Assembly (NCBI GenBank): GCA_045127595.1 | Contig: JBGVQS010000013.1 | Coordinates: forward strand, 105,435 to 169,434 | DNA: 64,000 nucleotides | Reading direction: 5' to 3' | From: Scatosoma sp045127595 | Lineage (GTDB): Bacteria; Bacillota; Clostridia; Christensenellales; Borkfalkiaceae | In this document: positions 51,384 to 59,750 of the stretch, in pieces | Numbering within the stretch: the stretch's first letter is position 1 | Layout of the letters: each line of letters begins with the position of its first letter | The notes under the pieces: generated by a model | Databases searched by the model: none | Seen by the model: the letters and a program-made list of their open reading frames with translations, nothing else | Told to the model about the DNA's origin: nothing | Program-made: the position numbers and the translations under genes

Positions 51384-53960
51384 TTAATTCCCTTTCGTGG
51401 AAAATTGAAATGCTCCCATGCGGTAATCCACCGTTACGCGCTGTCCGTTTTCTACCCGACCGAGTAAAATTTCTTCGGAAAGTCTGTCTTCGATTCTGCG
51501 CTGAATCACTCTTTTGAGCGGCCGCGCGCCAAATTCCGCGTCATACCCCTCGTCTACGAGCGCTTTCAAGGCGTCTTCCGTAACGTCAAGCACGATTCCG
51601 CGCTGTTCCAACAAACGCTTGGCAAGCGACGAAATGATTTTTCCGCCGATTTTCGCGCACTCGTCCATACTCAAACGGTGGAACACAATAATATCGTCCA
51701 TGCGGTTTAAAAATTCAGGGCGAAATTTCTCCTTCAACGCCTTCGTAACGTTTTCTTTCATGGATTCATACTGCTTTTCATTCGCGCCGTTATCGCCGCG
51801 GTCTTCGCTACCAAACCCATACACGCCCGTTTTGGCTTCCTGCGCTACCGAAGCACCGACGTTCGACGTCAAAATGATTACCGCATTTTTAAAGCTGACC
51901 GTCCTGCCTTTGCTGTCCGTGAGCCGTCCGTCGTCCAAAAGCTGCAACAGCAAATTGAACACGTCGGGGTGCGCCTTTTCAATCTCGTCGAATAAAATGA
52001 CGCTATACGGCTTCGTGCGTACCTTTTCGGTGAGCTGTCCCGACTGCTCGTCATAGCCAACGTAGCCGGGAGGCGCGCCGATAATTTTCGTAATCGACTG
52101 CTTTTCCATATATTCGCTCATATCCAAGCGAATCATTTGTTCTTCCGAACCGAACATTGCTTCCGCAAGCGCCTTACAAAGATCGGTTTTCCCCACCCCC
52201 GTAGGTCCTACGAAGATAAACGAACCGATGGGGCGCGAGGGATCTTTCAGCCCTGCCCTTGCCCGCCGAATGGCTTTCGCAACAGCCGAAACAGCTTCGT
52301 TTTGTCCGATAATACGCTTGTGTAAATCTTCTTCCAAGCGCATCAGCTTTTCCCCTTCTTCCTGCGTAATTTTCATTAAGGGAATGTGCATTCTCGCGCT
52401 AACGATCGCCGCCACGTGTTCCCTGCCGATAGCAAGTCTGCCGTCCGCAAGCCGTTTGGGCGCTTGCGCTAGCTGTAACGCCTTTACCTTTTCTTCCGCG
52501 CGCTGTTTCGCTTTTAAGGCTTCGTTCGCCAAAGCGTATTCCTGTCTATTTTCGTGCATACGGCGTTTGGTTTCCCAAGTTTCCGCGTCCTTTTTCGCTT
52601 CTTGCATTTCCGCGCTGCCTTCATCCACAATCCGCACGCGCGCCGCCGCTTCGTCCACCAAATCGATCGCTTTATCAGGCAAGAAACGGTCGTTAATATA
52701 CCGTTTAGAAAGCTTCACCGCCGCTTCGATTGCCTCGTCCGTAATCACAATCCCATGATGTTCTTCATATTTCAAACGCAAGCCCTTGATGATCTCGATC
52801 GTGTCGTTTTCCGACGGCTCGTCCACCTGCACGGGCGTAAAACGCCGCTCTAACGCGCTGTCCTTTTCAATATATTTTCGATATTCTTCTATCGTCGTCG
52901 CGCCGATTACCTGCAAATCTCCGCGCGCCAGCATCGGCTTTAAAATATTCGCCGCGTCCATGCTCCCGTCCGAAGATCCGCCCGCCCCGACAAGCGTGTG
53001 AATTTCGTCGATAAATAAAACGATATCCCCGTCGGCAAGCACCGCTTCTACAAGCTGTTTTAATTTTTCTTCAAAATCCCCACGGTATCTACTGCCAGCC
53101 AACATACCGGGCAAATCCACCGAAAGAATCGTTTTATTATAAAGCTGTTCGGGCACTTTTTCCTGCACGATTAACTGACAAAGTCCTTCGATAATCGCGC
53201 TTTTCCCAACCCCCGGCTCGCCTACGAGTACGGGATTGTTTTTCAATCTGCGGGAAAGCACCTGCACGACCTTTTCAATCTCTTTTTTTCTGCCGATTAC
53301 AGGATCCATTTTACCGCGGAAAGCCCGCTCCGTCATGTCGATCCCAAACTGCGAAAGCTTCGCTTGGCTCTTTTTGGGCGTTTCACTTCGCTCCGCCGTG
53401 CGCACAGTCGAAGCCTGCGGTTTCCAGCCCTCGTCTTCCGCGTTCCGCAAGGGAATATCCCGCAGTTCTTTCGTCAACGGATCGGATTTTTGATCGGGCT
53501 CAGGTTCGTCGTCTCCAAATTCCTTTTTGCGCTGTAATATCCGCAACGTCGCTTCACAACGACGTTTGAGTTCTTCCACGTCCGCAAGCTTTCTTAAAAA
53601 AGTAACCGCACAGCAATCCCGAACGGATAAAATTTCGTAAAGCATATGCGCAGTCCCCGCCAACATATCCATGCCCATTGCGCGCACCACCGCTTTGTCG
53701 TACATTTGTTGCGTGCGCGGCGTGAGTCCGTTGCCTTGGTAGTTTCTATCCACGCCCTTCATGAAAATACTGCCATATTCTTCGCGCGTAACCCCTTCCC
53801 CTGCGAGAATCCCGTACGCTTCGCAATTCGGCATACATAAAAACGCATAGATAAAATGCTCGCTGCCGACAAAATTCGTTTCCACGAACTCCGCCGCCGT
53901 GCGGTTGGCAATCTCCAACGCCTTTCTGAAATTTTCCGTTGCTTTCGATAAAGGATACAT
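51384..53960 (-). CDS. clpC: ClpC-type AAA+ chaperone-protease ATPase
   Basis: The product has 858 residues. A Clp N domain (about 1-145) diverges from the usual pattern but keeps NFVGSEHFIYAFL. A charged linker spans about 146-205. NBD1 has Walker A VLVGEPGVGKSAI and Walker B IVLFIDEIHTLVGAG. A UVR-containing middle domain follows (the ALANEALKAKQRAEEKV region). NBD2 has Walker A FVGPTGVGKTDLC and Walker B VILFDEIEKAHPDV. It unfolds arginine-phosphorylated proteins for ClpP. AAAGGAG lies 8 nt before the ATG. It follows mcsA-mcsB. Confidence 0.95.
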   Translation of the reverse strand: MYPLSKATENFRKALEIANRTAAEFVETNFVGSEHFIYAFLCMPNCEAYGILAGEGVTREEYGSIFMKGVDRNYQGNGLTPRTQQMYDKAVVRAMGMDMLAGTAHMLYEILSVRDCCAVTFLRKLADVEELKRRCEATLRILQRKKEFGDDEPEPDQKSDPLTKELRDIPLRNAEDEGWKPQASTVRTAERSETPKKSQAKLSQFGIDMTERAFRGKMDPVIGRKKEIEKVVQVLSRRLKNNPVLVGEPGVGKSAIIEGLCQLIVQEKVPEQLYNKTILSVDLPGMLAGSRYRGDFEEKLKQLVEAVLADGDIVLFIDEIHTLVGAGGSSDGSMDAANILKPMLARGDLQVIGATTIEEYRKYIEKDSALERRFTPVQVDEPSENDTIEIIKGLRLKYEEHHGIVITDEAIEAAVKLSKRYINDRFLPDKAIDLVDEAAARVRIVDEGSAEMQEAKKDAETWETKRRMHENRQEYALANEALKAKQRAEEKVKALQLAQAPKRLADGRLAIGREHVAAIVSARMHIPLMKITQEEGEKLMRLEEDLHKRIIGQNEAVSAVAKAIRRARAGLKDPSRPIGSFIFVGPTGVGKTDLCKALAEAMFGSEEQMIRLDMSEYMEKQSITKIIGAPPGYVGYDEQSGQLTEKVRTKPYSVILFDEIEKAHPDVFNLLLQLLDDGRLTDSKGRTVSFKNAVIILTSNVGASVAQEAKTGVYGFGSEDRGDNGANEKQYESMKENVTKALKEKFRPEFLNRMDDIIVFHRLSMDECAKIGGKIISSLAKRLLEQRGIVLDVTEDALKALVDEGYDAEFGARPLKRVIQRRIEDRLSEEILLGRVENGQRVTVDYRMGAFQFSTKGN

Positions 53961-54018
53961 TTCCCTTACTCCTTTTGCGGCAAAACGCCGTTATTCCTAT
54001 CCCTTAAAAAGGGACGGT

Positions 54019-55083
54019 TTATACCTTTTCCCAAATCACGCGGACAAGCTCGGGTAAAACGTTCCTGACCGTTTCTGCCCTTGCCGCGTCGCATTCCTTT
54101 TCCTTTGCATTGAGCATTTTATTATTCAAGCGAAAGGACGCAGGATTCATGGTTTCTAAAAATTCTTCAAAGCCGCTCTCGTCCCGCGCCTCGAAAAAGC
54201 CGAAATACATACCAAGCTTCACGTCCGCAATCCGCTGCGTAAACTCTTTTAAACTCAACGTCGCGCAATGGGTCAATATCCCGTACGAGCGCAAACACCG
54301 ATCGAGCGTTTCCGTCCGCATACACGTTATCATTTTCTCCCGCGCTTCCACTTCCTTTTGACAGATGTATTCCGTCGCGGCAATCGTTTGCTCTAAAATA
54401 TCCCGTTCGGACACGCCGAGCGTACGCTCGTTACTGATTTGATAAATATACCCGTCCGCACTTGTGCCTTCCCCGAACGCGCCACGCACCGTCATGCCGT
54501 CCGCTTTGAGAGAGGGTAAATAATCCCTTAAACCGCCGCTTTGGGAAAGTCCCGGTAAAAACATCATGACCGAAGCGCGCATTCCCGTGCCCAAATTGCT
54601 TGGACAAGCGGTCAAGTAGCCGAGTTTTTTATCGTACGCAAAATCGAATTGCACCGCCAAGCCTTCGTCCAAGCCGCTGATTCTTTCATAGGCTTTGTAG
54701 AGATCGAAGCCCTTGAAAATATACTGTTGTCGCAAATGATCTTCTTCGTTGACCATGATGGACACCGTTTCGTCTTTGGAAACAAATGCCGCCCCCCGCT
54801 TGTCTTTTAATAGAGCGGGACTGATCAAATAATGCTCTTGCAGGGAAATGGCTTTTTCCTTGCTCAACGTAGCCATATCGTAACGGGTGAATTTTTCTTC
54901 TTCCTTGGAAGCGGAATCCCCTTTTCCTTCCAGCTTCTTTAAGCCCCTTTCCACAAGATATACGATATCCGACGCCTGCTTTTCGTCCATTTTTGAGGGA
55001 AAGGGATACGCCGCAAAATTTCTTGCCAAACGGATTCGCGTGGAGATTACGATTTTTTCAATGGGGTTCTTTTCTTCCTCCAT
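54019..55083 (-). CDS. mcsB: Protein-arginine kinase
   Basis: The product has 354 residues with the guanido-kinase catalytic domain. VISTRIRLARN is the ATP-binding start, ACPSNLGTGMRASVMMFLPG holds the conserved Cys region, and GLSQSGGLRDYL and RGAFGEGTSADGYIYQISNE complete the fold. It phosphorylates arginine residues, marking proteins for ClpCP. It overlaps mcsA by 37 bp, and GGAGGAATTTGT within mcsA is its ribosome site. Confidence 0.95.
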   Translation of the reverse strand: MEEEKNPIEKIVISTRIRLARNFAAYPFPSKMDEKQASDIVYLVERGLKKLEGKGDSASKEEEKFTRYDMATLSKEKAISLQEHYLISPALLKDKRGAAFVSKDETVSIMVNEEDHLRQQYIFKGFDLYKAYERISGLDEGLAVQFDFAYDKKLGYLTACPSNLGTGMRASVMMFLPGLSQSGGLRDYLPSLKADGMTVRGAFGEGTSADGYIYQISNERTLGVSERDILEQTIAATEYICQKEVEAREKMITCMRTETLDRCLRSYGILTHCATLSLKEFTQRIADVKLGMYFGFFEARDESGFEEFLETMNPASFRLNNKMLNAKEKECDAARAETVRNVLPELVRVIWEKV

Positions 55084-55562
55084 ACAAATTCCTCCTCCAC
55101 CCTTGATTTACTCTTCATACGCGACAGCTTTGCCGCATATTCTTTCGCATCTTCGTAATTGTCTTCCCCTGCCAATTTTTCAATGACCAATTCCAATTCC
55201 CGACATTGCCGCTGAAAACGGATTTTCGCAACCCCTTCTTCGTCCTGCGCAGCAGCACCGTCTTCCACGGGCGGCGTTTTGCCGCGATGCCCGTTTCTAC
55301 CTTGCATACCAATCACCGACGGCGTAACCGCCGAAGATAACGTGCGATAACAATGCGCGCAACCAACGAGCTTGGTCTTTTGAAATTCTTCTACGCTCGT
55401 CCCACAATACGGACAAACGCTCACGTCCATAGTTTCTTCGTCGGCGCTCAAAAACAAATTTTCGTAACAAGTAAGGCAGTAATATTTCTTTCCCTTCTTG
55501 CCTTCCTTTGCCATATCGTACGTTTTTACCGCTTCGTTTTTGTTACAATGACTGCAAAGCAT
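55047..55562 (-). CDS. mcsA: McsA, activator of McsB
   Basis: The product has 171 residues. Four CxxC pairs form two zinc-binding units: CSHCNKN, CLTCYENL, CPYCGTS and CAHCYRT. The C-terminal UVR-like helix pair is LELVIEKLAGEDNYEDAKEYA. McsA binds and activates McsB. AAAGGAG precedes the ATG at 55562. The gene follows an XRE-type regulator gene after 41 bp and not ctsR, which heads this set in most Bacillota. Confidence 0.92.
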   Translation of the reverse strand: MLCSHCNKNEAVKTYDMAKEGKKGKKYYCLTCYENLFLSADEETMDVSVCPYCGTSVEEFQKTKLVGCAHCYRTLSSAVTPSVIGMQGRNGHRGKTPPVEDGAAAQDEEGVAKIRFQRQCRELELVIEKLAGEDNYEDAKEYAAKLSRMKSKSRVEEEFVWRKKRTPLKKS

Positions 55563-55603
55563 CAAAGCTCCTTTCGCGCGAACGAACGCGCAATCCGTTG
55601 ATT

Positions 55604-56287
55604 TTATTCTTCGTCCAAACGGTCGGCTTCTTCCAAAAGCTTTTCCGTTTCCGTATTCCGTCTACGCTTATCCCTGCGCACAATCGTGCGGAAGAACACC
55701 CAAAAGACTTCCAAAATCTGCAAGGGAACGCCCAAAAGATACACGCACCAAAGGGAACTGAAATCGTTTCCAAGCTGTATTGAAACAAACCTTGCTGTGA
55801 AATAGGTACAAGTAATTGCAAGCCAAATGAGTGAGGATACGGAAATAAAATTCAAAATCCTATACCGCCATAAGCCGCTGAACACGACCAAAACCACCGC
55901 CGTGCCAAGCCCTGCGTATAAAAAGCAAAGCCAAGGATAATTAACCTTGGGAAACCAAAGCTGCCACGCAACAAAGCCGCAAATAGCGACAAGCCATACG
56001 ATTCCGCTTGATAACAGCATAATAACCCAATGCAATATACGGGAGTTTTCTCGTTTGATCGGCGGCGCTTCTTCCCCCACAAGCTGATTGATAGATACGC
56101 CGAAAATTTCCGAAAGCTGCATCAAAGTATAAACGTCGGGCGCACCGTTGCCCGATTCCCATTTGGATATCGATTTATCCGAATAATTGATTTTTTCCGC
56201 CAGCTCCGCCTGCGTCAATTTTGCCGCCTTGCGATATTGCGTCAGGTTTTTGCCGATTTTGCGGTTGATTTCGTTTAAAGTTTCCAT
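55604..56287 (-). CDS. XRE-family HTH protein with a four-helix membrane domain
   Basis: The product has 227 residues. Residues about 10-65 form an HTH_3 domain (KAAKLTQAELAEKINYSDKS). The rest has about four hydrophobic helices, beginning HWVIMLLSSGIVWLVAICGF, and a basic and acidic tail (RRDKRRRNTETEKLL). Such membrane-tied regulators are common in clostridia, and their signals are unknown. It stands where ctsR is expected, directly upstream of mcsA. The promoter places the transcript start at the A of the ATG, so translation would be leaderless. Confidence 0.88.
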   Translation of the reverse strand: METLNEINRKIGKNLTQYRKAAKLTQAELAEKINYSDKSISKWESGNGAPDVYTLMQLSEIFGVSINQLVGEEAPPIKRENSRILHWVIMLLSSGIVWLVAICGFVAWQLWFPKVNYPWLCFLYAGLGTAVVLVVFSGLWRYRILNFISVSSLIWLAITCTYFTARFVSIQLGNDFSSLWCVYLLGVPLQILEVFWVFFRTIVRRDKRRRNTETEKLLEEADRLDEE

Positions 56288-56293
56288 AATACT

Positions 56294-56322
56294 ATAATAT
56301 CATTTTTTCGTCAATCCGTCAA
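56294..56322 (-). promoter_or_regulatory. Promoter of the XRE gene, predicted leaderless
   Basis: On the minus strand TTGACG (56317-56322), 17 bp, TATTAT (56294-56299). The start codon at 56287 follows after 6 nt, where transcription should begin. Confidence 0.7.
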
Positions 56323-56393
56323 GTGGGTTTACCTATTTTTCTTCCTTATTATATAGCAAACCCAGTATAAAGACTATTTTTTTCGTCGAAAAC

Positions 56394-56431
56394 GCCAAAA
56401 GAAAAGGCTTTCCTGTGTTTAGGAAAACCTT
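56394..56431 (-). terminator. Rho-independent terminator after proS
   Basis: On the minus strand AAGGTTTTCCT and AGGAAAGCCTT pair over 11 bp with one G-U pair around a 6-nt loop, then TTCTTTTGG follows. Confidence 0.82.
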
Positions 56432-56444
56432 TTTAACGCATCTA

Positions 56445-57875
56445 TTAATATGCTCTTGCGTAAACGATAACGTGCTTAGATTTCTTGCCGCACACCGCGC
56501 AGGTTTCTTTTTGTTCGCCTTCTGCGTATACGCGCGCCGTCGCCGCCGTTTGTTCCTTGATTTTGTCTTCGCATTCACGGCAACCGCACCAGCCTGCTTT
56601 GACAAATTTCCCTGCTTCTACCCCTGCGAGAATTCCGTCAATGTCGTCCGCATACGTAATTCTTTCGTCGCGACGCGCCCTTGCGTTTTCAAGCATACCC
56701 TTTTGGATTTCCGCAAGCAACGCCTTTACGCTATCCGCCGCATTTTCCAAGGACACTTCCGTCTTTTCAAAGGTATCTCTGCGCGCGCAAAGCATCTTGC
56801 CCGCTTCAATATCGCGAGGGCCAAGCTCGATACGGAGAGGAACGCCTTTCATTTCCCATTCGTTAAACTTCCAACCGGGGCTGTTATCCGTCGCGTCCAA
56901 CGTTACGCGAACGCCTGCTTTTTCAAGCTCCGCTTTCAATTCTTCGCACTTTTCAAGCACGCCGCCCTTTCTTGCCGCAATCGGAACGATTACGCATTGA
57001 ATAGGCGCAACCACGGGGGGCAATACCAAGCCGCGTTCGTCGCCGTGCGTCATGATGATCGCGCCGATCAAACGGGTAGATACTCCCCACGAAGTCGTGT
57101 ATGCGGTTTGCAAAACCCCTTCGTTTCCAAGATATTTGATGTCGAACGCCGTTGCGAAATTCTGCCCAAGATAATGGGAAGTCCCCGCCTGCAAGCTCTT
57201 ACCGTCGCGCATCATAGCTTCCATTGTATACGTCGCAACCGCGCCTGCAAATTTTTCCTTTTCCGTCTTTCTGCCCGTTAATACGGGGATAGCAAGGCAG
57301 TTTTCCGCAAATTCCCTGTAAATTTCAAGCATGGCAAAGGTTTCTTCTTCCGCTTCTTCCTTGCTTGCGTGAACGGTATGACCTTCCTGCCACAAAAACT
57401 CGCTCGTACGAAGGAAAGGACGGGTTGTCTTTTCCCAACGCATAACGTTGCACCATTGATTTACCTTTAACGGCAAATCGCGGTAGGATTGCACCCATTT
57501 AGAGCACATTGTACCGATAATCGTTTCCGACGTAGGACGGATTGCCAAGGGTTCCGCAAGCGTTTCTCCGCCTGCAACCGTAACAACCGCCACTTCGGGC
57601 GCAAACCCTTCTACGTGTTCCGCTTCCTTTGTGAAATAGCTCATGGGAATGAGCAACGGGAAATATGCGTTTTCCACACCGCGCTTTTTAAAGCGCGCGT
57701 TCATTTCATTTTGAATATTTTCCCAAATCGCATACCCGTACGGACGAATGACCATCGTACCTTTTACAGGACCGTAATCCACAAGCTTCGTCTTTAAAAC
57801 AACGTCCGTGTACCACTGCGGAAAATCCGCGTTGATGTCCGCGATTTGTTCAACAAATTGAGTTTCTTTTGCCAT
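56445..57875 (-). CDS. proS: Prolyl-tRNA synthetase, archaeal/eukaryotic type (ProS type 3)
   Basis: The product has 476 residues, without the INS editing domain of the bacterial form. Class II motif 2 is WEKTTRPFLRTSEFLWQEGHT and motif 3 is AIIMTHGDERGLVLPP. LAIRPTSETII is the proline-pocket block. The C-terminal zinc-like domain has CGCRECEDK and CAVCGKK and ends in tyrosine, as in this type. AGGAGATAATT precedes the ATG. It has its own promoter and terminator. Confidence 0.96.
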   Translation of the reverse strand: MAKETQFVEQIADINADFPQWYTDVVLKTKLVDYGPVKGTMVIRPYGYAIWENIQNEMNARFKKRGVENAYFPLLIPMSYFTKEAEHVEGFAPEVAVVTVAGGETLAEPLAIRPTSETIIGTMCSKWVQSYRDLPLKVNQWCNVMRWEKTTRPFLRTSEFLWQEGHTVHASKEEAEEETFAMLEIYREFAENCLAIPVLTGRKTEKEKFAGAVATYTMEAMMRDGKSLQAGTSHYLGQNFATAFDIKYLGNEGVLQTAYTTSWGVSTRLIGAIIMTHGDERGLVLPPVVAPIQCVIVPIAARKGGVLEKCEELKAELEKAGVRVTLDATDNSPGWKFNEWEMKGVPLRIELGPRDIEAGKMLCARRDTFEKTEVSLENAADSVKALLAEIQKGMLENARARRDERITYADDIDGILAGVEAGKFVKAGWCGCRECEDKIKEQTAATARVYAEGEQKETCAVCGKKSKHVIVYARAY

Positions 57876-57928
57876 AATTATCTCCTATCGGCAAAGCGTA
57901 TTTTCTCCGCTGCCTTTTCTTCTTTTAC

Positions 57929-57957
57929 ATTATACCGCAAACGGCTATATTTTTCAA
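57929..57957 (-). promoter_or_regulatory. proS promoter
   Basis: On the minus strand TTGAAA (57952-57957), 17 bp, TATAAT (57929-57934). The leader is about 45 nt. Confidence 0.75.
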
Positions 57958-58042
57958 GCATTTTACAAGGCATTTTATTGATTTTGTCGCCGTAAAAGCG
58001 CACAATATTGAAAGGTTCTTGAAAAAGAAAGCCTTTTAAAAA

Positions 58043-58080
58043 CCGTAATACGCCCCCGAAGCCAAACCGCTTCGGGGGCG
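58043..58080 (-). terminator. Hairpin after the 498-residue membrane protein gene
   Basis: CGCCCCCGAAGC (58051-58062) and GCTTCGGGGGCG (58069-58080) form a perfect 12-bp GC-rich stem with a 6-nt loop. On the minus strand the U-run (TTTTT) comes about 10 nt after the stem, so efficiency is uncertain. Confidence 0.65.
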
Positions 58081-58114
58081 CAACCGTCTATTTTATCCGA
58101 GTTCGCAATTCAAA

Positions 58115-59611
58115 TCAGTCTTGAATACTCTTTTTCGTGCCGATACGGATTTGGAAAACCTTACCGCAACCAGGGCAACGGTGATATTCGCTCGAATTCT
58201 TCGCCGCAAGACGCTTGCCGCAAATCGGACAGGTAACTTCCCACATATCAAAATGTTCTTTGGGCATTTCAGGAGAATCTTTCTTTTCTTCAACGGGCAC
58301 GGCAACGACTTCCGTCTGTTCGAGCTGCGCCATTCTTGCCGCGCGCGCCAACGACGCGTTATACGCTTCTCTTTCTTCCTGCGCCTTCAAAGCGTCTTGC
58401 TTTGCGTAATATTCTTCGGGCGTTTGAGAAAGGATAAAGCTTTCAACGCCTTCGCCGTCCAAGAATAAATCTTCTTCATTATTTGCGATTGCCGCTTTCT
58501 TGGGTTCTTTTACCTTCTTCTTCTTCGATTTAACAATCACGTCGAACAAGAACGCCGCCAACGCTACGCCGCCTGCAAACAGGTAATATTTCGGCATATC
58601 TGCGTCGCCGTCAAGTTCAAGATAATGGATCGTGAACGCCGCGCCGATTGCAAGGAAGGAAAAGAAAGAAAAAATTGCAAAATTCTTCATACCCTTGCCG
58701 TCGATACCCTTACGGTTGAATTCGGTAGCAGCCGTCGCATGCTTCACGAGCACGAACATAAATACGATTGCCAACAGCCAGCAAATATCGAGCGTCATCA
58801 GCATCTTATCAGCCGTCCATAAGTCAAGCGCCGCCTTAAAATCGACCGTATAGAACAATTCAAACGTAGCCCAAAGAGTGCTCTTCGGCAACAGGAAATA
58901 TAAGATTGCCGCGATTGCAACAAACTGCACCAAGTTACGTACAAAATATACAAACAGCTTATATTTTCTCTTTTCTTCCGTAATCGTTTTCTTTTGCGTA
59001 TCTACGGAGAAATTGCTAATCTTGCCCTGCAAAAGTCCAGCAAAGAAATGCACCCCAAGACCTACGCAAAGCAAAATGTACGCATACGCCGTCAATTTAA
59101 TTTCATAGACCTTTTCCATTTGCGGCGTGATTATGTAAATAAACAAATGGAAACAAACGATTGCCGCAAACGTACCCGCAAAAATCTTGCCCATCTTTTC
59201 CATAGCGCGCATATTGCGGTTGCAAAGCTTTGCGGATTTAGACGTCTTGCTCATCAACGCGCCCATCTTCGCAAACGCTTTGATTACGTTTACAACGCCC
59301 GTCAACAATACAAAGCCGTATGCAAATGCAACGGACAAGCTGTACCAATCGAGCACCGTACGGAAATTCTTCCAGTCCATATCCTTATCGAAAAGCTGTT
59401 TGAACGGTTTCCAGAAATTCGTTACGGAAAGCCCTTCTTCCCAGTACACGGCATCCATCGCCTGTTCCTTAGGGATTGCCATCAAAGCCAAGAAAGACAA
59501 AGCCGCAAGCGCAATCGTACCGAGCAGGTATAACCAGCCCACGAATTTCGCCTGTCCTTGCACCCTTCTTACACGTCTGCGCGTTGCGCCGTAAATAGGT
59601 TGATTGTTCAT
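58115..59611 (-). CDS. Multi-pass membrane protein with C-terminal zinc ribbon (family member 1)
   Basis: The product has 498 residues. About eight hydrophobic helices lie between 23 and 365, beginning FVGWLYLLGTIALAALSFLALM. A conserved FWKPF segment follows the first helix, FVRNLVQFVAIAAILYF lies near 225, and VKHATAATEFNRKGIDGKGMKNF near 288. After a charged helical linker (390-440) comes a zinc ribbon with CPICGKRL and CPGCGKVF. The same core is found in the proteins at 59751-60926 and 62930 onward. I do not recognise a named family. AAAGGAG precedes the ATG. Confidence 0.85.
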   Translation of the reverse strand: MNNQPIYGATRRRVRRVQGQAKFVGWLYLLGTIALAALSFLALMAIPKEQAMDAVYWEEGLSVTNFWKPFKQLFDKDMDWKNFRTVLDWYSLSVAFAYGFVLLTGVVNVIKAFAKMGALMSKTSKSAKLCNRNMRAMEKMGKIFAGTFAAIVCFHLFIYIITPQMEKVYEIKLTAYAYILLCVGLGVHFFAGLLQGKISNFSVDTQKKTITEEKRKYKLFVYFVRNLVQFVAIAAILYFLLPKSTLWATFELFYTVDFKAALDLWTADKMLMTLDICWLLAIVFMFVLVKHATAATEFNRKGIDGKGMKNFAIFSFFSFLAIGAAFTIHYLELDGDADMPKYYLFAGGVALAAFLFDVIVKSKKKKVKEPKKAAIANNEEDLFLDGEGVESFILSQTPEEYYAKQDALKAQEEREAYNASLARAARMAQLEQTEVVAVPVEEKKDSPEMPKEHFDMWEVTCPICGKRLAAKNSSEYHRCPGCGKVFQIRIGTKKSIQD

Positions 59612-59750
59612 TGCAAAACTCCTTTAATACATCAATTCTCTCTATGCGGCGTATGTTTTCCGCAAAGCCCGAGAGCACGGCTTCACACCCCTTTTTCCTA
59701 TCGGAGGCCGCTGCCTTTGACGTTTCCGCAAAAGACACTTTGTTTCTTAA

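Noticed and set aside
56280..56330. CtsR box upstream of the mcsA-mcsB-clpC run
   Set aside because: The expected tandem GGTCAAA heptads were not found here or in the 41-bp gap before mcsA.
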